In this document: piece after piece, positions 49,376-59,529 of the stretch | Layout of the letters: every line of letters begins with the position of its first letter | How positions within the stretch are numbered: the stretch's first letter is position 1 | From: an uncultured Saprospiraceae bacterium | Lineage (GTDB): Bacteria; Bacteroidota; Bacteroidia; Chitinophagales; Saprospiraceae | Direction: 5' to 3' | Length of the DNA stretch: 64,000 nt | NCBI GenBank assembly: GCA_937139495.1 | Contig: CAKZQC010000027.1 | Coordinates: forward strand, 1-64,000 | The notes under the pieces: model-generated | Database searches by the model: none | What the model was told of the DNA's origin: nothing | What the model saw: the letters and a program-made list of their open reading frames with translations, nothing else | Position numbers and translations under genes: made by a program

Positions 49376-49451
49376 GGTTTTTTGAGGTGGTAACTACTTC
49401 TATTTGTTCCTGCTTCAAATATTAATTTTATTTTATTGTCCTGTATTTAGA
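49376..49451. repeat. Degenerate half copy of the 285-bp transposon
   Basis: GAGGTGGTAACTACTTC (49384-49400) matches the inner arm of the element at 24619-24921 (GAGGTGGTTACCACATC), and TATTGTCCTGTATTTAG (49435-49451) matches its right end (TTTTGTCCTGTACTCAG). Order and orientation are kept, but the spacing is about 20 bp shorter. Confidence 0.5.
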
Positions 49452-49457
49452 TTTTTT

Positions 49458-52400
49458 CTATCGCGTCATCTTTTCATACACTGTCTGAAAACCAAAATGC
49501 AATTGCAAGATATAATTGCCTTTCGGCAAACTGCTCGGCACATCAAGTTGCAATAATTGTTTGCCTGCCGCTACTTCAAAAGACTGCTGCAAGACCACTC
49601 GACCCAGTATATCGACCAACTGTACTTTGATAGCTTGTCGCTTATCCAGGTTTGCCAATTCGATGCGAATCGACTCCCCAAATGGATTGGGATATACTTG
49701 CACTTGTGGCAATACATCAGGAAACTGTACGGCTCTAATAGTAGTATAGAAATGGTCACCTGTTGCCAATTCTTTGACCAATAGACGGTAATAATTGGTT
49801 CCAGAAAAAGGATTTTCGTCAATATACGTTTGTCTATTATTTGATACTGCTGTCGTCAAATTTTCAAAAAGCATGGCATTACTACTGCGTTCTATCGCCA
49901 CTATTTCATAATCTTGTGCGGTGGTATTATTCAAAAACTGCCATTCCAATTGGCTCGTTTTATCTACTTTTTGAGCTTCAAAATTAAGTCCTGTCAAACT
50001 CAACAAGGTGATAATAGGTCGAGCAGACATATTATTGGTATAATCACATTCGCCAATAGCAGTCATCGGAAAATCAGTGTTAAAATCAAAAACTGGTGGC
50101 ACCGAATTGTCGCAGTTGACCACTGCATATACATCACCATTGACCGCTCTAATTCTGTAAGTCAATACAGTGCATTGAGCTACTTCCAAATTGGTACCCA
50201 GCAGCTCGATTCCTTGCAATAAGCTAGCCGAGCTAGAAGCGGTAGGATCTTCGCTATAAAAAACAATGGGTGTCGTTCCCGACAATCTAGCATTGCCTAT
50301 ATTGCAAACTTGCACTTGTATTGTTGTGCTATCTACTACGTCATTATTGGCAGAAAGTACATTAATGGTAGCATCAGGCGAAGGGAATTGAGGATTGGAA
50401 TATTGATTCAAGAAAGTATTTAATACCAAACTATCTCCTGCTATATGATGAGCTTGTAGTACTCTCGGTACTGTCAAATCTTCATTGATATTGACATTGA
50501 AATAACCATGCTGATTCCATACTTGACGAGAACCAACCCAAGGCGTAGTCGCCGAACCATAAACGACCACCCTGCCACCTCCACTACTACAAGTAGTAAC
50601 GATTTCGGTGAGTCCATCACCATTGACATCAACAACTAATGGACTCTCAATATGCGTAGCCGAACCACAAGCCGTTTGGTGTAGTATATTGCCTGTCGTG
50701 CCATCGTAAATAATTAAGTTACTACTATTTCTATAAATAACTTCTGCCGTGCCATCGCCACAAAAGTCAAAAACAGTAGAAGTCGTCACCGCCGAACCAT
50801 CATTGGTGGGGTGTTGCCACAGCACTGTAAAGTCATTATCCAGTGCATAAAATTGAGGGTAACCACAGAAGCTAATCTCCAGCTGTCCATCGCCATCTAA
50901 ATCAGCTATATTGACTCTTGATGCTCCAATTCTATAATCGGCATAAATAAAACTACGCATAATGGTAGCCGTTTGTATATCCCAACAATACACTTCTCTC
51001 CTATCGTTAGTAATATTGACTGACTGCACAATAGCATCTAAATCGCCATCGCCATCAAAGTCTGCGACACTAGTATAACCATCGTTTTTACCATTGGCAG
51101 CTTGTACTTCTACTTGCATGGTACCAGTGGTTAAGTTGACCGAATAAACTTGATTGCCTGCTACGATTTCTAATCCTTTGCAATCTAAACAAAAATTATC
51201 GGGCAGTAAATCTGCCACTACTACCGAAGAAAATTGTCCGTTGCGGCGAGGGTGAGTCCCCTTCGAATTGGCGACTCCTCCATCAGCCAATAAATTGCCC
51301 GTGAGGGCGTCATACACTTGATTTTCAATCACCACTTCTACTCGACCATCTTCGTTCAAGTCTGTCATATTGACTGTTGCATAAAAAGAAGATCCCGACT
51401 GCCCAACTACAGCAGCTCTCGTATATTTGAGCGTACCATCATGTTCGTAGCAGCTCAATCGACGGTTTCTGTCTATAATAAATAGCTCTCCAAAACCATC
51501 ACCATCGACATCAGCAATAGCTGGTCCAGTACCATCTGCGATACTCGCCGAATGGACTATATTTACTTTGGTCGCTCCTGTTGCTCCATCTATGATATAA
51601 ATATTGTTGTTGCTGACACGATAAGTGACAATCTCGGGAATACCATCGTTGTCCATGTCACCTGCCACCAAACAAGGATAACTCCCCACTACAGCAGCAC
51701 TCGACCACAGTTGTGTCGTACTGATATTATTGCATCTGGGTGGAGCCTGACACGCTACTGGACAGTCATTAAAAAAGTGACTGGCACAACTTGCATCACC
51801 ACAGCATTCATCATCAAAACAGTCAATCAGACCATCGCCATCATCATCTATTCCATTATCACAAATCTCTGGGCAAGGTGTCTTGTCCGAAAAATCAAAT
51901 AAAGTGTCTCTGTTGAAATCTGGATAAGCAATAGCTGCACTATCTATCGCTACGGCATAAATAATACCCGAAGTGGGCTCTCGCAAACTATAGGTCAAGG
52001 TCGTGTCAGCACAAAAAGTAATTGTATCGGGACATTGTGTAATGACAAAAGTTTGTATGATATTATTGGTGTTGGTATCAATTACTTCTACGCTATATGG
52101 CACATCACAACCACCTAAGCAATCCAGTCGTTGACTAACAAAACGTACCTCCGAAAATCGGGTATCTAAGTAGTTGAACCCATCTATTTGGTCAGGCAAA
52201 ATCCTTGGACGAGCGTTTACGTTTACCAAATCTACATTGAGTTCATCAGCAGTCGCCAAATTTATATCTGACGGCACCAAATTTTGAGGCATCGGCAAAT
52301 TTGGTTGCGGAATGACATAAAGCCTACTTTCCTCTCGCTTTGCAAAATACAAGTTGCCATCAAAACTAGATTCGATAGCACCAATTCCTTGCCATTGACT

Positions 52401-53885
52401 ACTACAACTAGCAAAGGAACAACCTCGTCCAGTAGTCATATTGGGTGCGGTAGGTGTTGTTTGTACTTGCAGTCTAGTCTCCAGTGGACTTGTATTGAGG
52501 TCTATCTGCCCCAAATAGGTCATATTCGTAAACCCACTTTGAACATATCCTCCTCCTACAAAGTAAAGGTATTGCCCGCTTGGGCTAAATTCTATTTGAT
52601 TTACTTTGCGTTCCAAGTTTCTCAAAAACTGAAGAGGCGTACCCGTACTTGTTCCCAAAATATCTATCTCGGTAGCCGTCGCCAATACATTAGATTGGTC
52701 GTTGGCACCTCCGTCGGGCTGCAATATCAAATCGCCTAATATGACAGGTTGTATTGCTATATTATCAAAGATATTTGCATCAAAAATGGTAAAATCAACT
52801 TGATTATCATCTTGATTTCTGGTCACTACTGCTATTCTATCTTCGGTGGGACTCAACTCAATGGGCGCACCCGCAGCCCCCAAGCTCCACCATCTATTGA
52901 CAATGTCGCCTGTATTTCGGTCGAATGTAACACTGGTATTATCTATGATAAATCGATCCAATGAAATCGTATTGACATTAATGGTTCTTCGACATAAATA
53001 CAAATAATGTTGATTGGGGTTTCCGTTGAGTGTTCGGGACACTGCCGCTCCATCGGTATAAGTATGCGACACACCTGCCCCATCAGTCAAAGCAATATCA
53101 CGTTGCAATACGGTAAATACATTGGTTACCACCGAATAACGTACTCTAGCAAATAGCCAATTGGTAGGGTCATAAGTTGCATTGCCTGCAATAGCTCCAG
53201 CATCTGAGCGCCATTGTTTGTAAATAATATACCACTCGTCTAGCGTTTGTGGCACTTTGATTACTTGCAACTCATGCCCCCCCTTTACAGCATTAAGCCC
53301 TGGGGCATTAGGCGTAGTATTGGTGAGCAATGGGCTGCCATCTGGAGCATAAACAAACAAATTATTGGCACTGCCACTTCCTGTATGCAGGGCATAAAAT
53401 GCTAAATTGCCACATTGATCATAAGCTGCTCCTGTTTGTCCGCCATTGGTTGTAGTACTAGGAATAGCACTCGTAGTAGGTGGCAAGGTTTGCCAATCAA
53501 TAGCTTGTGCCTGTACATTGCCTGATACTGCTAATGGATAAACGGGCAATCCTCCTCTAGTCAACCCCAATAAATCTACTAAAATATTGACTCGAAAAGT
53601 ATCGGTTGCTGTACCACAACTTGGGTTAGTCGCCACTAGTACTACGGAAGTCGTTCCTAATGTTGTAAACACTTTTGTATGATTGGTTGTCGTCGATTCG
53701 ACAACTCCATTAACAATCCACTCGTACGTAATGCCACTCGTCGATGTGTTATTGAACAGTAGTGCATCACCAAGCCGAATGTGTACACTGGTACTCGTAA
53801 AATCGGCCTGTATTGGACAAGCTATCACTTGATTCCCACACAAAAATATGGCTAAAAAAAATACATAGGTAAAAAAATTCTTCAT
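49458..53885 (-). CDS. T9SS-exported protein with PKD-like, FG-GAP/VCBS repeats and type A sorting domain
   Basis: 1475 residues with signal peptide MKNFFTYVFFLAIFLCGNQVIA. Order: PKD-like domain (residues 25-110), a long propeller-like region, ICDNGIDDDGDGLIDCFDDECC (a Cys/Asp calcium-type motif, shortened here), then FG-GAP/VCBS repeats recognisable by D-x-D-G-x-x-E cores (AGDMDNDGIPEI, ADVDGDGFGEL, ADFDGDGDLDA, ADLDGDGQLEI, VDVNGDGLTEI). A CARDB-like domain follows, and from about residue 1397 a T9SS sorting domain (QVYPNPFGESIRIELANL, KGNYILQLHFG). It should cross the outer membrane through the type IX secretion system and be surface-attached. Substrate or binding target unknown. Confidence 0.92.
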   Translation of the reverse strand: MKNFFTYVFFLAIFLCGNQVIACPIQADFTSTSVHIRLGDALLFNNTSTSGITYEWIVNGVVESTTTNHTKVFTTLGTTSVVLVATNPSCGTATDTFRVNILVDLLGLTRGGLPVYPLAVSGNVQAQAIDWQTLPPTTSAIPSTTTNGGQTGAAYDQCGNLAFYALHTGSGSANNLFVYAPDGSPLLTNTTPNAPGLNAVKGGHELQVIKVPQTLDEWYIIYKQWRSDAGAIAGNATYDPTNWLFARVRYSVVTNVFTVLQRDIALTDGAGVSHTYTDGAAVSRTLNGNPNQHYLYLCRRTINVNTISLDRFIIDNTSVTFDRNTGDIVNRWWSLGAAGAPIELSPTEDRIAVVTRNQDDNQVDFTIFDANIFDNIAIQPVILGDLILQPDGGANDQSNVLATATEIDILGTSTGTPLQFLRNLERKVNQIEFSPSGQYLYFVGGGYVQSGFTNMTYLGQIDLNTSPLETRLQVQTTPTAPNMTTGRGCSFASCSSQWQGIGAIESSFDGNLYFAKREESRLYVIPQPNLPMPQNLVPSDINLATADELNVDLVNVNARPRILPDQIDGFNYLDTRFSEVRFVSQRLDCLGGCDVPYSVEVIDTNTNNIIQTFVITQCPDTITFCADTTLTYSLREPTSGIIYAVAIDSAAIAYPDFNRDTLFDFSDKTPCPEICDNGIDDDGDGLIDCFDDECCGDASCASHFFNDCPVACQAPPRCNNISTTQLWSSAAVVGSYPCLVAGDMDNDGIPEIVTYRVSNNNIYIIDGATGATKVNIVHSASIADGTGPAIADVDGDGFGELFIIDRNRRLSCYEHDGTLKYTRAAVVGQSGSSFYATVNMTDLNEDGRVEVVIENQVYDALTGNLLADGGVANSKGTHPRRNGQFSSVVVADLLPDNFCLDCKGLEIVAGNQVYSVNLTTGTMQVEVQAANGKNDGYTSVADFDGDGDLDAIVQSVNITNDRREVYCWDIQTATIMRSFIYADYRIGASRVNIADLDGDGQLEISFCGYPQFYALDNDFTVLWQHPTNDGSAVTTSTVFDFCGDGTAEVIYRNSSNLIIYDGTTGNILHQTACGSATHIESPLVVDVNGDGLTEIVTTCSSGGGRVVVYGSATTPWVGSRQVWNQHGYFNVNINEDLTVPRVLQAHHIAGDSLVLNTFLNQYSNPQFPSPDATINVLSANNDVVDSTTIQVQVCNIGNARLSGTTPIVFYSEDPTASSSASLLQGIELLGTNLEVAQCTVLTYRIRAVNGDVYAVVNCDNSVPPVFDFNTDFPMTAIGECDYTNNMSARPIITLLSLTGLNFEAQKVDKTSQLEWQFLNNTTAQDYEIVAIERSSNAMLFENLTTAVSNNRQTYIDENPFSGTNYYRLLVKELATGDHFYTTIRAVQFPDVLPQVQVYPNPFGESIRIELANLDKRQAIKVQLVDILGRVVLQQSFEVAAGKQLLQLDVPSSLPKGNYILQLHFGFQTVYEKMTR

Positions 53886-54046
53886 AAATAAATAGTTGCT
53901 TGTCTTTTTTTATTAAATGATGTTGTTCAATGAAAGTAGTCCTTTAAAGTGTTCGTTTACAACAGTATAACGTTTTATTTCGCTAAAACCTGCGTAAGAA
54001 TAAAGATAATAAAAACTGAACAACTATTTAATCGAATAAAATAAAA

Positions 54047-54081
54047 AGAGGATTATTAACCTTTTTGGTCAATAATCCTCT
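54047..54081. terminator. Terminator of the DUF5689 gene
   Basis: AGAGGATTATTAACC (54047-54061) pairs with GGTCAATAATCCTCT (54067-54081), one wobble, 5-nt loop, followed on the minus strand by TTTTTATTTTATT. Confidence 0.85.
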
Positions 54082-54122
54082 GTATTCTAGATACGCCTAA
54101 GGCACTATCATTTTTTTATAAC

Positions 54123-56144
54123 TTACTGTACATCGTTAGTATTACGTATTTGCACCTGATTATCGGTGTTAAATTGCGATACAATCGCTGTAATATCGAC
54201 AGTACCTGTAGCAACATTATCACCTGCAAAAGTAGCTTGCGAACGAGTAAACATATCAATAGTTCCACTAGCATCTGTGATAGTCAAACCACCACTATAA
54301 GTTGTTCCTCCACTGATAGTTGCTCCTTGAATTTCTACCAAAGTAGATTCCCAAGTTTCAACATTGGTGTTGATAGCAGCAAGAGTAGCTACTCTTGGAG
54401 TTACATTGTTTCCAGCCGATACAAAAGTAGCGTTAGCCAATGGCACATTGTTTACTTGTAATACACCACTAAACTCTGATATTTCTTGTCCAGAAATATC
54501 AATCGTGATACTATCACCCATAGAGAAAGTATGGTTAGCATCGAAACGAACCGTAATGCCAGAACCGCCATTGTGCTGCATAATGATGTTTCTACCTGTA
54601 ATATTAGCACTTACGTAATCTGAAATAACGATACCTGTTATCATTCTACCAGAAGGAGCATTGACATTAGCACCACTGTACAAAGCACGCACATCAGTAA
54701 TAGTCATTTCTGTTAATGGTCCACCTGTACTACCACCTCCGCCACCAGAGATATTAACATCATTCAAGTTACGAATATTCAATTGTACCCCATTGTAATC
54801 TCCAACTATTGCCGTTACATCTCCCGTACCTGTTGGCAAAGAAGTAGTACCAAAGTTAGCGAAACCGCTAAACATAGACATAGAACCTGTTGCGTCATTA
54901 ATCATCACACCAAAGTCACCATAAGTACTACCACCGTTCAACGTGGCAGTCTGCACATTAACTAAAGTAGATTCCCACTCGTTGGCGTTTGCCAATATAT
55001 CGGTAATCGTAGCTACTCTTGGCGTAATAGATTGACCAGAAGTAATGTATGTAGCATAGTTCAAAGGTGCTGCTACTTGTAGCAATCCGTTAAACTCAGA
55101 AATTGTTTGTCCTGTAATATCTACTTCGATTTCGTCGCCTTGCTCAAAAGAGTGATCGGCTGTAAATCGAACCGTAATACCATCACCATTAGGCTCTTGT
55201 AATACTAGATTTTGAGTTTGGAAGTTGCCGCTATTCTTATCAGAAATAACGATACCTCTAATTTTTCTGCCGTTTGGTCCTGGTACTGGAGCACCTGTGT
55301 ACAATTTGCGAACAGAGTCAATACTCATCAAAGTAGAGTTAGCACCTGGCAAGAAAGTACATCTATTTCCAGTCATGTTGACATCTAGAGGATCTCTAAT
55401 AAACAACTGAGCCGTACCATTAAATGAATTGAAAACCGCTGTAAGTGTACCATTACCTCTTGGCATTCTTTCGCTAGCAAAATCAGAATAAGCACTGTGT
55501 CTAACAATGATGATACCTTGAGTAGCACATTCCAACAATTCTGCATTCGTACTAAATTGATTCACTACATCACCGTATGTTTGACCTGCAAAAGCAGAAC
55601 TAAACTCTACATCTGACAAAGTAATCAACGTGTGATAATCAGCAGGAGTCAAAGTAGATAAAGTACGTTGTTTAGGCGTAACTGGATTGTCATAATCACC
55701 ACCGATGATATAGTTTTTGTAGATAGCCTGAGGGATTCTTCCTTGGCTAGGATCGCTGCTACCAATCAAGGCAGGTACGTCTCCATCTTTGTAGATATAC
55801 AAACCACCTAACTGAACCCAAACACGACGACCAATAGGATATTCGTTGTAAAGGTCGTAACCGTCAATATCAATACGCATTCCACCAGTAGCATCTTCGA
55901 TAATCAATTGTTTGTAAAAGTTACCTGATTTATCGTCAGCAACTACAATGGCTTCTATAATTTTGCCCTCTTCTAGTGCTACTGGTGTAGGAGCAGCTAA
56001 AGCTTGCAAATCAGCAATGGTCATATTACCTTTTAGGTTAGGTAAATCAGCGATTGGTGGCTCATCAAATGTTTTTCTACAAGCAGAAAAAATAAACAAA
56101 GATGCCAACAATAGCAAGGCAGATAATTTAATATTAGCTTTCAT
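54123..56144 (-). CDS. DUF5689 lipoprotein with three OB-like modules
   Basis: 673 residues from the ATG at 56144, giving the lipoprotein signal MKANIKLSALLLLASLFIFS ending SAC with Arg-Lys after the Cys. The N-terminal module (residues 40-290) is DUF5689 (IEAIVVADDKSGNFYKQLII, GRRVWVQLGGLYIYKD). Two further modules repeat the pattern GRKIRGIVISDKNSGNFQTQN ... GITVRFTADHSF ... ITPRVATITDI ... WESTLV (residues about 295-490 and 497-673). OB-like folds of this type bind nucleic acid or glycans. It lies downstream of the TBDR gene, with a strong hairpin between. Confidence 0.9.
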   Translation of the reverse strand: MKANIKLSALLLLASLFIFSACRKTFDEPPIADLPNLKGNMTIADLQALAAPTPVALEEGKIIEAIVVADDKSGNFYKQLIIEDATGGMRIDIDGYDLYNEYPIGRRVWVQLGGLYIYKDGDVPALIGSSDPSQGRIPQAIYKNYIIGGDYDNPVTPKQRTLSTLTPADYHTLITLSDVEFSSAFAGQTYGDVVNQFSTNAELLECATQGIIIVRHSAYSDFASERMPRGNGTLTAVFNSFNGTAQLFIRDPLDVNMTGNRCTFLPGANSTLMSIDSVRKLYTGAPVPGPNGRKIRGIVISDKNSGNFQTQNLVLQEPNGDGITVRFTADHSFEQGDEIEVDITGQTISEFNGLLQVAAPLNYATYITSGQSITPRVATITDILANANEWESTLVNVQTATLNGGSTYGDFGVMINDATGSMSMFSGFANFGTTSLPTGTGDVTAIVGDYNGVQLNIRNLNDVNISGGGGGSTGGPLTEMTITDVRALYSGANVNAPSGRMITGIVISDYVSANITGRNIIMQHNGGSGITVRFDANHTFSMGDSITIDISGQEISEFSGVLQVNNVPLANATFVSAGNNVTPRVATLAAINTNVETWESTLVEIQGATISGGTTYSGGLTITDASGTIDMFTRSQATFAGDNVATGTVDITAIVSQFNTDNQVQIRNTNDVQ

Positions 56145-56185
56145 AAGACTATTTTGTAATGGATTGTTGATTGTTATTTTGATAG

Positions 56186-56247
56186 AAAACAAAACTACTT
56201 TAGATAATATCTATCCTTCAAGATACAGAATAAAGTAGTTTTGTTTT
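56186..56247 (-). terminator. Hairpin between the TBDR and DUF5689 genes
   Basis: A perfect 17-bp stem, AAAACAAAACTACTTTA (56186-56202) with its complement at 56231-56247, has a 28-nt loop and T-rich DNA on both sides. It lies 38 nt after the TBDR stop. It may end most transcripts and lower expression of the lipoprotein gene. Confidence 0.7.
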
Positions 56248-56285
56248 TATTTTTTTATTGATTTAATACTTTCGTAATACGAAAT

Positions 56286-59126
56286 TTATAAGCGGAAAGC
56301 CAATTGTACCATAAAGTTAGTACCATAAGCATGGTAATATTTAGTAGGGAAATTACTTACTTCCTTACCATCGTAATCGAAACGGAACTGCTCAAAACCT
56401 GTTGTTTTGAGGTCTGTAGTATTAAATACGTTACTAACTGCTATATTCAAGTAAACGAATGACTCGTTAATTTTCCAAGATTTGCTAAAGAACAAATCAC
56501 AAGTAAATCTGCCAGGTAATTCTTCTTGATACAAGATTTCTTGCCACAATGCTGACCCTGGTTCTACTGCTTGCTCTTGATAAGTAGCATTTTCTCCGTA
56601 AGTAACAGCTGTAGTTGTTCTACGATCAGGGTTGACATCTGCAAAAGATTTGTGCGTGTAGTTGAAATTGATACTCAATGACCAATATTTCTTAGAACGG
56701 TATCTTGCTCCTATATTATACGCCATTTGTGGTGTATTCGGAATATAGAAATCTTTAAGATAAATCGTTCTATCTGCAATCGCATTCTCAGGAGCATTAT
56801 CTAGGTACAAGGTAGCTTGTGGTCTAGAAGTATAAATATATTCGCCCACTGCTGCTGCTGCACTAATCGAAAAGCCATTGTTGAATGAATATTCACCAGC
56901 AAGTTCCAAGCCCATGTGCTGCTTGTCGATACCCTGCATGATATAGTTGACAAAAGCACCACCGTTCTCTACACCAGGTACAGCATCGAGATAGAATGAA
57001 CGTTGGTAAAACTGATCTGTAAACTTAGAATAGTAGCCGACTACTTTTGCTTTCGCTTTTGGCGAACGTAGCAAGTACCCACCCTCGATAGAGTAACTTT
57101 TTGAGCTTTTGAGATCATCAATTACTTGATTACGTACTCTAGGCGATACATAAGCGTAGCGGAAGTAAGGTGCTTTTGTTTGGTGCGAACCATTAACGAA
57201 CAAATAGTTACGTCCATTAAGTTTGTAGGTTGCTCCTGCCTTTACGGCATAATTCAAGAATTTTTCTACGTCACTTCTACCCAAAGATGACTCTGGGAAC
57301 AATCCGTTCTGGACATTTCCTTCGCGGTAAAAAGAAGTAAACATTCCTTGTCCACTTGCAAAAAATTCTAACTTTTTGAATATAAAGTTAAGTTGTGCCC
57401 AACCTGTACCTTTATGAACAACAGAGTTGTAATCGTATCCGAATACATCTCCTACTTGCAATAGGCGGTTTGGGTTAGCCAAATCATTTTGAGACGCATC
57501 GGTATTGCCTGTGGCACCAGAGTCACGCTCTACAAAGCGGTTAATATCTACATAAAAATCACCTCCCAATAAGTCATCTACTACTTTGAAGTTGTGACTG
57601 TTGTAATATTGGTAAGTCAAACCACCACTCAATTCTACATTATCACTCAATGAAGTATTAAGAATCGTATTGAAGTTTGCTTTTTTGCTATCATAACGAC
57701 GCTCTTCTACAATATACTTAGAGCGTCTTCCAGTTACATCATTACCAGCTATTCCGTCCACATCTTTGACAACGTCGTTAGAGTTGATATTGATTTCGTA
57801 TAAGTCGTCCCACTGTATTTGACGATTTGCTTCATCTGCGAGCCACTGCTCCTCTACCAGCGCCGCCTGAGTGGGGTCTTCTAGGTAAGAAGGTAACTTG
57901 CGGTAATAATCTGGTCTAGGATCTTGTGCATTGTACCAATCTAGTGCGGTACTTCCGTATTTGCCAAATTGATAAGAAGCAGAAGTCATTAAGCTAGTTT
58001 TGTCGCTTATTTCTACCTCATGCGTCAATATAAATAGTGGTTGGTGTGTTTCTGTCATTCTAGAGTTACGCACTTCTTGCTTACCAGTAATGGCACTTGT
58101 TTGGTAACCCCAGTTAGGATTGTAATAGTTATTGCCAGACAAATCAAATGCTTCTTGTACCGCAGGAGCACCTTTGCCTCTAGCACTAGGCGAACCCATG
58201 ATATTCAATGCAAATGAATGTTTTCCGGCTACTTTCTCGACACCTACGAAATAAGCACCTCCATTGTAAGTAGCTCCCTTGATATATGTCCAAGGACCAT
58301 TATCCGTCAAGCGATAAGAACCTGACACAGAGAAAGCCCAGCCATTTTCCATCAATCCCGTATTGTAGGTAGCCATTAGACGGTGATTGTACGAACGGTT
58401 AGCAAACGTGTAGTTCACACGGAATTGCTTACGTTGCTTCGATGCTCTAGAATCAATAAAGGAAGAACCTCCAATATCACCAAAAGCATAGTCCGTCAAT
58501 CCTAGCCCAATCGTAGAGTTACGATTACGGGTCACGTCGTTGAGACCTGACCACGACCACCAAGTTGGACGACCACTTTCGAGGTCATTCATTGGGATAC
58601 CGTTCATTAGGAGCTGTGTATTGTCCGAATCGTATCCACGAACACGGAAACGAGCAGCACCAAATGCAAAGGCAACTTTCTGAGAAAAAATGTCACGACT
58701 GGCATTCAAAATACCAGACACTGTTTCTGTTCCTGATGCACCATCGGTCAATTCTTGATCCGAAAGCATAATTGTCGGTACTAAATCTTCAGAACCTAAA
58801 TTCTCGTCTTTGAGTGATGTTCTTAACTCAATCACCCCCAAATCCTGCATGCCATCGGCAATGTTCACCGACTGAATCTTGTCAGCATAGCCCTCTACTG
58901 TAAACTGAACCTCGTATTCTCCATAAGGTACATTTTCGATTTTGAACGCTCCCGAAGTATTCGTCTGAGCATAAAAATCTGTTCCTCTAATTTCGACCAA
59001 AACGCCTACCATAGTCGCCTTGCTCGCAGGGTCTTGAACGACCCCCTTGATGCTTCCTTGCGCTATCGCAAAGGCAGACCAAAGGGAGAATAAAAGCACC
59101 CAACAATTTCTAAAGTTGTTTGTCAT
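56286..59126 (-). CDS. TonB-dependent outer-membrane receptor
   Basis: 946 residues with signal peptide NCWVLLFSLWSAFAIAQ. Residues 24-105 are a carboxypeptidase-regulatory-like domain (GSIKGVVQDPASKATMVGVL, GEYEVQFTVEGYADK). A plug domain follows (VSGILNASRDIFSQ, FRVRGYDSDNTQLLMNGIPM, NDVTRNRNSTIG) and then a 22-strand-type barrel ending in GTNFMVQLAFRL. It imports a large ligand across the outer membrane using TonB energy. Partner lipoprotein downstream; a secreted nuclease-fold enzyme lies divergently. Confidence 0.95.
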   Translation of the reverse strand: MTNNFRNCWVLLFSLWSAFAIAQGSIKGVVQDPASKATMVGVLVEIRGTDFYAQTNTSGAFKIENVPYGEYEVQFTVEGYADKIQSVNIADGMQDLGVIELRTSLKDENLGSEDLVPTIMLSDQELTDGASGTETVSGILNASRDIFSQKVAFAFGAARFRVRGYDSDNTQLLMNGIPMNDLESGRPTWWSWSGLNDVTRNRNSTIGLGLTDYAFGDIGGSSFIDSRASKQRKQFRVNYTFANRSYNHRLMATYNTGLMENGWAFSVSGSYRLTDNGPWTYIKGATYNGGAYFVGVEKVAGKHSFALNIMGSPSARGKGAPAVQEAFDLSGNNYYNPNWGYQTSAITGKQEVRNSRMTETHQPLFILTHEVEISDKTSLMTSASYQFGKYGSTALDWYNAQDPRPDYYRKLPSYLEDPTQAALVEEQWLADEANRQIQWDDLYEININSNDVVKDVDGIAGNDVTGRRSKYIVEERRYDSKKANFNTILNTSLSDNVELSGGLTYQYYNSHNFKVVDDLLGGDFYVDINRFVERDSGATGNTDASQNDLANPNRLLQVGDVFGYDYNSVVHKGTGWAQLNFIFKKLEFFASGQGMFTSFYREGNVQNGLFPESSLGRSDVEKFLNYAVKAGATYKLNGRNYLFVNGSHQTKAPYFRYAYVSPRVRNQVIDDLKSSKSYSIEGGYLLRSPKAKAKVVGYYSKFTDQFYQRSFYLDAVPGVENGGAFVNYIMQGIDKQHMGLELAGEYSFNNGFSISAAAAVGEYIYTSRPQATLYLDNAPENAIADRTIYLKDFYIPNTPQMAYNIGARYRSKKYWSLSINFNYTHKSFADVNPDRRTTTAVTYGENATYQEQAVEPGSALWQEILYQEELPGRFTCDLFFSKSWKINESFVYLNIAVSNVFNTTDLKTTGFEQFRFDYDGKEVSNFPTKYYHAYGTNFMVQLAFRL

Positions 59127-59529
59127 AACTTAGTTATATAATGATTAGATTGATGATATACCTAAAGAACTTTTTGAATTGAACAATTGGGGTAGTATTT
59201 GTTGGTTGTGCCAAACTTTGTGCTGCACCAAATACTATGCAATTGATTAGAGGGGGTTGTGCGTTGCTCAATTTAAGTGCAAAGATAAACTTTATTGAAG
59301 AGGAATCGAACTATCAATTAGCAAACTTAACAAAAAGTTAATAAAAGGGTAATTAATAGATGATATGCCAGTCTCCAAAGGCAGGAACAAAGCCATTATT
59401 TTTGCAGCACAAGCGAATTACGAATACGTTACTACCATTTTTTTACTTATTTTTGGTACAATAATAGTAAATAGTAGCTTGAACATTGGCTATTCGCCTT
59501 CATCAATTTTGATTAATCAAAACAGCAAC
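59127..59529. other. Divergent regulatory region of TBDR and EEP genes
   Basis: No gene seen. It holds a minus-strand -7 box (TATCTTTG, read from CAAAGATA at 59280-59287) that would give a TBDR leader of about 150 nt. Towards EEP there is TTTG (59452-59455) with a 19-bp spacer and TAGCTTG (59475-59481), one T short of consensus. Confidence 0.4.

Noticed and set aside
59365..59529. N-terminal extension of the EEP protein
   Set aside because: It precedes the probable promoter boxes and masks the signal peptide at 59530.
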